From Bacteroidales bacterium UBA1181 (lineage in GTDB: Bacteria; Bacteroidota; Bacteroidia; Bacteroidales; Paludibacteraceae): a stretch of 64,000 nucleotides of DNA. The position numbers were made by a program, and so were the translations under genes. Of this stretch, positions 44,168-52,622 are shown piece after piece (the first letter of the stretch is position 1; the number at the start of each line of letters is the position of its first letter). Location: NCBI GenBank assembly GCA_002310215.1, contig DBYR01000014.1, forward strand, positions 164,460-228,459, given 5' to 3'. The notes under the pieces were generated by a model that saw nothing but the letters and a program-made list of their open reading frames with translations, was not told the origin of the DNA and did not search any database.

Positions 44168-45898
44168 ATGAATAAAATTATAACACTAGCAGTCTGTGGT
44201 CTCATAGGCGCACAGGTGCAAGCCCAAAACGTTACAGTAAATTTCAAAGACGGTTCTAAAGTGTCTTACGAGAAAGACTCCGTCAAAAACATCGAGTTCA
44301 ACCCTATCCAACAATCAGATACGCTTCATTTTGCCACAACCGACATGACGTGGAGCGAATTCTACGCAGGAGAATTATACCAAGACGCAGAATCCCTTGA
44401 AGCGGATGGCGTGGATGTCTTCACCTCTGCCACAAGTGGGAAAGCATCTAGGTTTACAGCTTGCTTATCTTCTGAAGACGGAAAACAAATTTTAGGCGTA
44501 AAAGAAGTGAGCGTGGCCATCCCGCAAAAAATATATAAGCAATTGACTTCCGAAGAAAAGAAACGTTTCACGTTTGTAGAGGACAGCACGTTTTCCGAAT
44601 ATAAATTGTTGAATGAAGATGGTTCCTTCAGTGCCTATAATAGCAAACCCGTTTCAAAGAATGGTGTGACCGTCTCACTTAACGCAGGAACTTTCACTTG
44701 GGGAAACTATGGAATTTCATTGAGTGGAGAAATCTCACGAGACGATATTCCGTCCGCTAACTTACAAGGTGCGATTATCAGCACCAGCAATGGACAAAAA
44801 TACGCTCTGACGCCTCTAAACAACTTGTGGATAAATACAATGGAAATGGCATTCTGTGTGAAGGAGTTCGTTGAGCCTCATGGCAACCGTCCAGCCTACA
44901 CACATACGGCAGGGTTACAAGGAAAGACAATTACCAACATCACCTACCTGCTCAAGGGAATGGACAATGTTTCCATAGACTGCAAACTATATGTGAAGCG
45001 ACAAAACTCCGCATCACTCAGTTTGGGGGCTTCTCCCGCCGGCACGAATCCAGTCGTGGCAATTGCTTTCAACAATATTCCATCAGATGCCAACTATACG
45101 CTTGCCAGCGTGAAAAAAGGATCCGGACGCTCCGCTCAAACGTTGGGCGAGGAGGATTATAGTTACACAGATGGATTCCTTACCATCAACGGTGAGGTGG
45201 AATCAGGCACCTCTTTCTCCGTAACCTTCAACAGCGATAAATACATATCGATAACCTCATCCATCACTATCTCCGAAGAGGGTAAAGCTACCGAGTTGCA
45301 AGAGAAAATCGCAGGAACATTCGTGGAATTCTTTGGCAATGATGGTGCGATCAATGCGAAATGGGACAGCCTTTGGATCAACGAATGTATAAAAGGCACA
45401 GGTGACACTGCAGGAGCTGAAGCCACTGTATCATATATGAAAAATTCAATGTTGGGAGAGGAGACAGGCGCTGAGGCTACGGCAAAGTATGGAGATTGTT
45501 CGAATGGATTCACAGAGAATATGCAGTTTAGCTGCCATTTCTTACAAGGCGTTTCCAAATTCGTGTTCGAAGGAAGAAGGATAAAGGGAATCGATGCGGA
45601 GGGCAACGAAGTATTCTCTCATACTTATTCGAATGTAGGTTATGATGCGGTCAACGACTTCCATTACTATAAAAGCGATGATGACAACGATGACGAGTTC
45701 GCTTATTTCTTCTTCCGCTCGGATAATCCAACCGACACTTACCACATCGAATTCCGCTATGGTAGTAGCAAGGAAGGCGCATCAGATTATTGCACAGGAA
45801 AATATGCCTACTGGTTAGCAGCCGGCGTATTGGAAAACGATGACGAGCAATGTGAAAAAGCGATAAAACTCTTCGTGCAAGAAAATACAGCCAAGTAA
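44168..45898 (+). CDS. Large secreted protein; C-terminal domain loosely ZinT-like
   Basis: 576 aa from ATG 44168. Signal peptide (MNKIITLAVCGLIGAQVQAQ) and an N-terminal 'VNFKDGSKVSYEKDSVKNIEF' repeat common in Bacteroides secreted proteins. The middle is a beta-rich region. The last ~190 residues ('AGTFVEFFGNDGAINAKWDSLW ... FRSDNPTDTYHIEFRYG ... GKYAYWLAAGV') have the order of elements seen in ZinT metal-binding domains, a low-confidence similarity. It overlaps apbE by one base, so the two are tightly coupled. Confidence 0.5.
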   Translation: MNKIITLAVCGLIGAQVQAQNVTVNFKDGSKVSYEKDSVKNIEFNPIQQSDTLHFATTDMTWSEFYAGELYQDAESLEADGVDVFTSATSGKASRFTACLSSEDGKQILGVKEVSVAIPQKIYKQLTSEEKKRFTFVEDSTFSEYKLLNEDGSFSAYNSKPVSKNGVTVSLNAGTFTWGNYGISLSGEISRDDIPSANLQGAIISTSNGQKYALTPLNNLWINTMEMAFCVKEFVEPHGNRPAYTHTAGLQGKTITNITYLLKGMDNVSIDCKLYVKRQNSASLSLGASPAGTNPVVAIAFNNIPSDANYTLASVKKGSGRSAQTLGEEDYSYTDGFLTINGEVESGTSFSVTFNSDKYISITSSITISEEGKATELQEKIAGTFVEFFGNDGAINAKWDSLWINECIKGTGDTAGAEATVSYMKNSMLGEETGAEATAKYGDCSNGFTENMQFSCHFLQGVSKFVFEGRRIKGIDAEGNEVFSHTYSNVGYDAVNDFHYYKSDDDNDDEFAYFFFRSDNPTDTYHIEFRYGSSKEGASDYCTGKYAYWLAAGVLENDDEQCEKAIKLFVQENTAK

Positions 45899-46941
45899 TG
45901 AATCGTTTAGCCATACTAACTTGTTTTTTATTGTTCTGGGTCTCTTCGGATGCCCAGAACTATGTTTTTATAGAAGGAGAAGCTTTTCACACCTCCTACC
46001 ACATATCCTATCAAGGCAAAGAGAACTATCATGATAGCATCAAAGGTCTTTTTCAAGAGATAGATAATTCACTGTCAATGTTTAACAAAGAATCCATTCT
46101 GTCTCAAATCAACAACAATGACACTTCTGTCCGCATGAATCAGCACGTACGAACAGTATTGGATCGTGGCATGACAATCTCCAAGCAGACCGATGGAGCC
46201 TTTGATATGACAGTTGCCCCTTTGGTGAACTTGTGGGGCTTTGGTTATAAGCACAGTGAAAATGTCACGAAGTCTATGGTGGATAGCATACTCAGTTTTG
46301 TGGGATATGAAAAAATAAAAATTGGCAAAGATGGACAATTAAAGAAGGCGGACAATCGGATTATTCTCGATGCATCAAGCATTGCCAAGGGTTACGCTTG
46401 CGATGTTGTCGGAAAATGGCTGGCAAAAAAGGGGATTACCAACTACATGGTTGAGATTGGAGGCGAGGTTACCCTTCATGGATATAATCCGAAAGGTAAG
46501 CCATGGCACATCGGCATCAACACGCCAGAAGAAGATTCTCTCTCCATCAATAGGGAACCGCAAGATGTGCTATTACTCACCCAAGGCGGTGTGGCGACGA
46601 GTGGCAATTATCGCAAGTTCTACTACAAAGACGGGAAAAAGTATGCCCACACAATAGATCCGCACACAGGCTACCCTGTGCAGCAAGATATACTATCAAG
46701 TACGGTTATCGCAACAGACTGCATGACCGCAGATGCATACGCCACAGCATTCATGGTCATGGGTTCCAAGCAAGCACTTCGTCTATTGGAGAAGGAGAAG
46801 TCTTTGATGGCCTATTTCATTCTGTCATCACCCAACACCCCTAAAGGATATCGCGTCATCTATAGTCCATCGCTTAAAAAGAAACTGCGGGAAGCCAAGG
46901 AATCAACCACCAATGGTGTTAGTTCGGAAAGTGGGAAGTGA
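45898..46941 (+). CDS. apbE: FAD:protein FMN transferase
   Basis: 347 aa. ApbE motifs: 'FHTSYHISY', 'SLSMFNKESILSQIN' , 'TDGAFDMTVAPLVNLWGFG', 'DASSIAKGYACDVVGKWLAKKGITNYMVEIGGEVTLHG', 'GGVATSGNYRKFY', 'HTIDPHTGYPVQ', 'DCMTADAYATAFMVMG'. These place FAD and Mg and include the catalytic Asp. The signal peptide (MNRLAILTCFLLFWVSSDA) indicates export. It attaches FMN covalently to redox proteins (Thr/Ser) in the envelope. The partner here is unclear; the coupled gene upstream is not a known flavoprotein. Confidence 0.92.
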   Translation: MNRLAILTCFLLFWVSSDAQNYVFIEGEAFHTSYHISYQGKENYHDSIKGLFQEIDNSLSMFNKESILSQINNNDTSVRMNQHVRTVLDRGMTISKQTDGAFDMTVAPLVNLWGFGYKHSENVTKSMVDSILSFVGYEKIKIGKDGQLKKADNRIILDASSIAKGYACDVVGKWLAKKGITNYMVEIGGEVTLHGYNPKGKPWHIGINTPEEDSLSINREPQDVLLLTQGGVATSGNYRKFYYKDGKKYAHTIDPHTGYPVQQDILSSTVIATDCMTADAYATAFMVMGSKQALRLLEKEKSLMAYFILSSPNTPKGYRVIYSPSLKKKLREAKESTTNGVSSESGK

Positions 46942-46950
46942 TGGGAGGTT

Positions 46951-47487
46951 TTATTCGAATAAATTCTGAAGCTCTACAATATTGCATTGGTATTGATGGG
47001 TGTTCAGGTAGTTTAACACAGAGCGGAGCAATATCATCTCCTTAGAGCTATCAAGTGCCTTGAAAAGAGATTTGAACCGGCGATCGCTTTTTACGTTTAC
47101 ATCCTTTGTAACCTTCGTAAATTCTTCCAATTTAGAGGGCAAATCATAGTCTTGCAGGTTGATGTTTTGCTCTGCGGCGCAATCCATAATAAACTGGTCC
47201 ATCGCAGGCGTGATTCGCACAAGGTAATGAGGACGTTCCCGATGTTTCAGTAATGAAATATGCTTTGAATGTGCAATCTCATCAAACTTGCTCACGTATG
47301 AATGTTGTCGTTTGTCGTTGTCGATAACACCAATAGAGAATTGATCTTTCAGACTCGACTCCATCATCATTTTGGCTACATTATTACAGCCCTTTTGATG
47401 GTTCACGCTATGGGATGCGAGTAGAAATTCGACAAGGTTTGTGTCGATGTAACATTCAGGTACGATGTGCCAGTCTCTCTTCTCCAT
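46951..47487 (-). CDS. TOPRIM-like partner of an OLD-type ATPase
   Basis: 178 aa, 4 bp after its partner ATPase in the same direction. 'PECYIDTNLVEFLL' (Glu/Asp) and 'GVIDNDKR' (DxD) fit a TOPRIM-like metal site, as in OLD and DUF4435-type nucleases. The protein is short and the similarity is by pattern only. It is probably the effector of the pair. Confidence 0.45.
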   Translation of the reverse strand: MEKRDWHIVPECYIDTNLVEFLLASHSVNHQKGCNNVAKMMMESSLKDQFSIGVIDNDKRQHSYVSKFDEIAHSKHISLLKHRERPHYLVRITPAMDQFIMDCAAEQNINLQDYDLPSKLEEFTKVTKDVNVKSDRRFKSLFKALDSSKEMILLRSVLNYLNTHQYQCNIVELQNLFE

Positions 47488-47491
47488 ACGA

Positions 47492-48664
47492 TCATCCCAA
47501 TGATTCTATATTAAAGAAGGCATCCACACCAAAATCGTATATGCCTTGGATGTCTTCCTCTGTTGCGGTCCTTATTACCATCTGACCTTCCGACATTCTC
47601 GTATATAGAAGAGTCATAGGGATATTTTTTTTCTCCAAAAAAGAGTTTAGTATATATGGGCTATGGGTGGCGACAAATAGATTGTTGAATTGCTCACCTG
47701 TTGTCATGGCAAGCAACCACTCTACAACACTAGACTGTGTTGGAGGGAAAAGATTGGCCTCGGGTTCTTCGAGGAAGATGTCGCAATGATCAGTGACAAT
47801 ATATTGTAAAATAATATCATCCATCTTTTTTATGTCAGATCTTTGCATAGAATATGCTTCCCCATTTATTTCCAAAACAACTGAAGAACGCTTTTCTCCA
47901 ATGTCTTCGATAACTTTTTCCCCAAACAAAGGACTGAAATAATCATAGACTAGTTTCGTCAAGTCAATTTTTTCTTTGTTGCCTGTAACGCTTGAATTAT
48001 CGCTCTTTCCGACCTGAACAACTGACAAATAGTTCAAATGTACAAACATTGGAATCAACGACTGGAGTCCACTCGAAGTGTTCGTGAAATCAAGAGTTAC
48101 GCCATCGGCTGTCTGAACTTTGTCGGATTTCGTGTTAGTATCGTAGTGATACAACACACCAAGGTTTAATACAGGCAAGTTATGGGTTGTGGACTGACGT
48201 GCGGTTTCCCAATCGGCCATAAAATCACGGATGTTATCATCTGCGAACTTCACCTCGAACCAGTTAGGAATTGCGGCAACCAGATTGCGCTCTGCCGGGA
48301 TATATGTTACTTTTGAGCGACGGTACTTCCATCGGTCGTTCTTCCAATTGAATAGGAATGTTTTGGTGGCATTGTCATAAGAGAACATCATGTAGTCGGA
48401 TTCGTAGCTGATAAATGTATCGTCTTTGATGTAGCCTTTCAACTTATGAAAACGTTCCAATTCATTAAGGAAGTTGTTGTCTTTCGCAAAGAAATCGGCT
48501 GTCTGCGTCAACTCAATACGTTTTTCTACCCAAGTGCAGTAGCAGGCTGTCTTCAGCACACAACTTTTGCCCGAACTTTGCGGACCAATGATGACATTGA
48601 TGCGCTTCAGCTCGATATCAGCTTCCTTCAGTGGACCTAGATTACGAATTACAAGATGCTTCAT
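47492..48664 (-). CDS. OLD/AAA15-like ABC-type ATPase
   Basis: 390 aa. Walker A IIGPQSSGKSCVL (~residue 25), signature-like 'FTNTSSGLQSLIPMF', Walker B DIFLEEPEANLFPPTQSSVVEW and the switch 'FVATHSPYILNS'. It is the AAA15/21 type used by OLD-nuclease and PARIS-like systems. With the 178-aa gene it forms a two-gene module; a toxin-antitoxin or anti-phage role is inferred from the design. Confidence 0.85.
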   Translation of the reverse strand: MKHLVIRNLGPLKEADIELKRINVIIGPQSSGKSCVLKTACYCTWVEKRIELTQTADFFAKDNNFLNELERFHKLKGYIKDDTFISYESDYMMFSYDNATKTFLFNWKNDRWKYRRSKVTYIPAERNLVAAIPNWFEVKFADDNIRDFMADWETARQSTTHNLPVLNLGVLYHYDTNTKSDKVQTADGVTLDFTNTSSGLQSLIPMFVHLNYLSVVQVGKSDNSSVTGNKEKIDLTKLVYDYFSPLFGEKVIEDIGEKRSSVVLEINGEAYSMQRSDIKKMDDIILQYIVTDHCDIFLEEPEANLFPPTQSSVVEWLLAMTTGEQFNNLFVATHSPYILNSFLEKKNIPMTLLYTRMSEGQMVIRTATEEDIQGIYDFGVDAFFNIESLG

Positions 48665-48806
48665 AATAGCAAAGGTACACGTTTTTGTGATATCATCCGC
48701 TCTCTAGGGGGAATTTATTTTTTGATGATTCCGTCAAATGACAAGTGAAAATGCTTGTAATATGCTAAGTTGCGACCAGTCATAATCGTTGCTGTAATTC
48801 TTCAAG

Positions 48807-48830
48807 ATTGTGAACACGCGTGTTCACAAT
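48807..48830. repeat. Palindrome, copy B (intergenic)
   Basis: A 24-bp perfect palindrome with half-site ATTGTGAACACG, preceded by TTCAAG as in copy A. It is between the ATPase gene (minus) and the XRE gene (plus). Read on the minus strand it would encode 'QIVNTRVHNLEELQQRL*', close to the DUF1016 copy (QIVNACVHNLE). The rest of the 48665-48982 gap shows no gene. Confidence 0.8.
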
Positions 48831-48982
48831 TTGTGTGGTTGGGGATAGGAGATGGATTGATGTGAAATGCATTGTTTTTAGCTGAAAAACAAAAAAATGT
48901 GTTCTGTTCTGCATTTATTTCCCAAATCCGTGGAGAAAATGAAAATAAATCACTATATTTATGGCTTATTTGCGACATTAAC

Positions 48983-49213
48983 ATGGAAGATGTAAACAGA
49001 ATTAAATTGGTTCTCGTAGAGAAAAAACGTACCAGCAAATGGCTGGCAGAGCAGCTCGGTGTTAATCCCTCGACTGTTAGCAAGTGGTGTACAAACTCTT
49101 CACAACCAGACCTTGCATGTATATTAAAGATTGCAGATCTATTGGAAGTTGATTTAAAAGAACTCTTTGTGAGAGAGTACAAACAATATCTCCTTTCTCA
49201 GGAATCAAAATGA
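48983..49213 (+). CDS. XRE-family HTH regulator
   Basis: 76 aa from ATG 48983. A complete Cro/CI helix-turn-helix: 'IKLVLVEKKRTSKWLAEQLGVNPSTVSKWCTNSSQPDLACILKIADLLEVDLKELF'. Short HTH proteins of this kind control restriction-modification genes so that methylase comes before nuclease. Good context: the RM cluster starts 150 bp downstream. Confidence 0.85.
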   Translation: MEDVNRIKLVLVEKKRTSKWLAEQLGVNPSTVSKWCTNSSQPDLACILKIADLLEVDLKELFVREYKQYLLSQESK

Positions 49214-49363
49214 TAACATAAAACTATCGTAGCAAGGGCCTAGGATAGGCGTAGTTTAGACAGAGTCGAGACCTTCGGGAGATGTTCGAGAAGGCAAGCC
49301 GATGGTAAGCCTAAGGTAAGAAGCCCCAAGAAGAGGGTAAGAAATAAAAAAGAAAATAATGAT

Positions 49364-50545
49364 ATGAAACAGTATAATCGCATAATGTTGGGCAAGGGTG
49401 GAAAGTTTGCCAAGATGTGCCGCCAAGAGGGATTCATTGGCAGTGAGTTCGAGGTGATGCAGGATCTTTCGGATTCTCTATACGAGAACTGGCGTGACTT
49501 TAACAAGAAGTTCATCCCTCAGTGGTTGGCCCTTGTTCCCGACAAGAGTAAGACAGCAGCAGGACTAGTCTGCGGTTTCACTTGGACTATTGTCAAGGGG
49601 CTACAACTTGGCGATGTCGTGCTCTGTCCTTCTGGTGAAGGTTACTACTATGTGGGTACTATCGCCAGCGATTATTACTTCGTACCCAATACCGATTTGC
49701 CCCATAGACGTAAAGTTGAGTGGATGGATAAGGTTATACAACGGAAGAGCATGTCACAAAAACTGAAAAACTCTTCAGGTTCTATTGGTACTTGCTGCGA
49801 TATTACACGATATGCTGAAGAAATAGAGGCGTTATTAGCAGGACAGGCAATTACTGCACCTACAGAACCTGATGTTACTACACAAGAACCTGCCAAAAGT
49901 TTTGATGAGCGTTCATTGCATAAGCTCTTTTGCAACTTCCTGCGAACTCGTAACATCTATGCCAAGACCATCTATCACGAGAAATCTTCAACTAGGGCAG
50001 ACAACACCCAGAAGTGGGTGCATCCAGATATCATTGGTGTGCAGTTCGAAGAATTCCAAAATAACGCCACTCTTTCCCTACTAAAAGCTACAGACCCCAA
50101 ACAGTCGGTGCATATTTACTCGTATGAGATGAAACGCCGTGTGGAAAACGACAGTCAGTTGAAACAATACTACTTCCAGGCTCTATCAAATAGTAGTTGG
50201 GCCAACTATGGCTATTTGGTGGCATTCGAGATCGCAGATGGTTTAGAGGAAGAAATGGAACGCCTGAACAATGCCTTTGGTATTGGAATTATTCTGATGC
50301 AGGCAACGGAAGCTACCATTCTATATCCCGCTCGCGAGAAGCAGCTTGACTACATCACGATTGAGAAGTTGAACCGTATCAATAAGCAATTCTGTGAGTT
50401 CATCAACAAACTCTCCAAGGTGCTTCTTGCATCAAAAGATTACTCAGACATCGCTCGTGATTCCCTAATCGCCATCTGTGACAAAGTGTTTGAAACAGAC
50501 GAGGAGATAGAGGCATATTGTAAAGAACATAATATTCCATTCTGA
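49364..50545 (+). CDS. HrgA-like restriction nuclease
   Basis: 393 aa. N-terminal domain ('GKGGKFAKMCRQEGFIGSEFEVMQDLS...', then an EVE/Mrr-N-like module 'LQLGDVVLCPSGEGYYYVGTIASDYYF') probably binds DNA. The C-terminal half is a PD-(D/E)XK nuclease: HPDIIGV (D222), then YSYEMKRR (E255, K257). This is the HrgA architecture from Helicobacter restriction loci. All catalytic residues are in place. It is the first gene of the RM cluster. Confidence 0.75.
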   Translation: MKQYNRIMLGKGGKFAKMCRQEGFIGSEFEVMQDLSDSLYENWRDFNKKFIPQWLALVPDKSKTAAGLVCGFTWTIVKGLQLGDVVLCPSGEGYYYVGTIASDYYFVPNTDLPHRRKVEWMDKVIQRKSMSQKLKNSSGSIGTCCDITRYAEEIEALLAGQAITAPTEPDVTTQEPAKSFDERSLHKLFCNFLRTRNIYAKTIYHEKSSTRADNTQKWVHPDIIGVQFEEFQNNATLSLLKATDPKQSVHIYSYEMKRRVENDSQLKQYYFQALSNSSWANYGYLVAFEIADGLEEEMERLNNAFGIGIILMQATEATILYPAREKQLDYITIEKLNRINKQFCEFINKLSKVLLASKDYSDIARDSLIAICDKVFETDEEIEAYCKEHNIPF

Positions 50546-50565
50546 ACAAAAAAGAGACAAATATA

Positions 50566-52622
50566 ATGGCACAATCAGTAGAACCACAGATAGCTGACCT
50601 TGCTCACGGCTGGCTAAAACAATACAAACTTACTTACTATATCGAGCAGGACGCACCTAATGCAGAAATTAAAAATGCTCTGCAAGAATACGAGTCGAAA
50701 CAAGGTGGCTCGGGTGGTAACCGTCCTGACTGTAATCTTTTATTAGAAGATAATATGGGGGAACGTTGGCCAGTTCTTATTGAATACAAGGGATACAAGG
50801 ATAAACTTGTGAAACTTGATCCAGAAGGACAGGTGGCCAATCGTAACACGAAGGGACAGCCCGAATACAAGAATATTAGTCAGTATGCAGTCAATGGAGC
50901 TATTCACTATGCTAATGCACTTTTGCACTATACTACTTATGAGCATATCATTGCAATTGGCATCACTGGCTATCGCGATTCTGCCACAGATGAATTACAT
51001 CATGAAATTGGTGCCTATTACGTAGGCAAGAATAATTATGGTATTGGACAGCAAGTTGGAGTTTTTACAGATCTTTCTTTCTTAGCACCACAACATTTCG
51101 ATACGTTCGTTGAGCAAGTGCATAATCTCAGCCTTAGCCCTGACGAACTAGAAAAACTCAAACAACGCCGCGAGCAAGAAATAAACATCAGTCTTGTGAA
51201 ATTAAACAACGATATTTACCAGAACGAAAAGGGTATTTCTGAGAGCGGACGAGTTTACCTCGTTGCAGCTACCATTATTGCTACGCTTGGTATACCAGGG
51301 AAGGTTAAACCTTTGGAAAAAAATGATCTTAAATCTAGTACAGAGCAGCGTAACCGAGACGGCGATATAATCGTACGCAAAATAGAAGCTTTCCTCGCAG
51401 AAAAGTGTATCCCTAATGATAAGCAAGCCCTTATTGTCCGTACGTTACAGAATACACTTACGACTGATAATATTAATCGTCCAATTAATGGCGAGAGTCA
51501 ACTTAAACGTGTGTTCTGTAAGGTAATTGATGATCTTGGCATCTATTATAAAATAGGACTATCTACAGATTTTACTGGTCGACTTTTCAATGAAATGTAC
51601 AACTGGCTTGGCTTTACACAGGATAAGCTCAACGATGTTGTTCTCACACCCTCCTATGTCGCCACTCTCTTGGTACGTCTTGCGCATGTCAACCGTAATA
51701 GTTATGTATGGGACTTTGCTACCGGCAGCGCAGGTTTGCTTGTTGCAGCCATGAACGAAATGCTTTCAGATGCCAAAGCACATATTAATTCGCCAGAAAA
51801 GCTATTGATAAAAGAAGCAGAAATAAAAGCCAATCAGTTACTTGGTCTTGAAATATTGGAGAATATTTATATGCTTGCCATCCTCAATATGATATTGATG
51901 GGCGATGGTTCTTCAAACATCCTAAATAAGGATTCTCTTCTCGACTTTAATGGTAATTACGGAATGGTAATTACGGATTTGGTGACACTTCCCGTCTTTT
52001 CCCTGCAGATGCATTCATCCTTAACCCTCCGTATTCAGCAGCAGGAAACGGAATGGTATTTGTAGAACGTGCGCTCTCTATGATGACCCATGGTTACGCT
52101 GCCATCATCATCCAGAATTCTGCGGGAAGTGGCAAAGCTGCTGATTACAATCGTAGAATACTTGAACATTCTACGCTATTGGCAAGTATTAAGATGCCTA
52201 TTGATCTTTTTATAGGCAAGAGTTCTGTTCAAACCAGCATCTACGTATTTCGTGTTGGAGAAGCTCATCAAAAGAATGATATTGTACGTTTTATAGACTT
52301 TAGTAATGACGGTTACACCCGTTCAAATCGAAAGAAAGCATCAGTGAATCTACGTGATACTGATCACGCCAGAGAACGTTATCAAGAAGTTGTTGATTTG
52401 GTTCGCAATGGCAGTTCTGCACTCCACTATATCAGTTCGCAAGACTACTATGAAGGTCATATAGACCCACAAAATGGTTCTGACTGGAATCAGTCTGCAC
52501 CTGTGGACAAGCATCCTACCATTGATGATTTTCGCCGTACTGTAGCAGACTATCTCTCATGGGAAGTTTCGAATTTAATAAAAAATCAAGGCCAAACGGA
52601 GGACTGCTTGGGAAAACTCTAG
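50566..52622 (+). CDS. N6-adenine methylase/nuclease fusion, frameshifted by 14-bp duplication
   Basis: Two frames cover one protein of about 680 aa. The N-terminus holds a PD-(D/E)XK core (D55, E73, K75 in RPDCNLL...IEYKGY). The methylase part has SAM motif I VWDFATGSAGLL (~383) and, after the frameshift, the catalytic NPPYSAAGNG. The shift comes from a perfect 14-bp tandem copy (51949-51976): removing one copy restores the frame and the NPPY motif. As it stands the first frame stops at 52065 and the second begins at 52053. The architecture is a type IIG (BcgI-like) restriction-methylase chain that needs the next gene for specificity. The protein is probably OFF here; a switch or assembly artefact are alternatives. 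Confidence 0.8.
51949..51976 (+). repeat. 14-bp tandem duplication in the methylase gene
   Basis: AATGGTAATTACGG twice in a row, no mismatch. One copy less gives an open frame through NPPYS. Copy number change by 14 bp shifts the frame by two bases, as expected for slipped-strand phase variation. Confidence 0.95.

Noticed and set aside
46951..48664. Calling the ATPase pair PARIS
   Set aside because: The second protein is far shorter than AriB and I cannot confirm a DUF4435 domain, so only a general OLD/TOPRIM-like label is justified.
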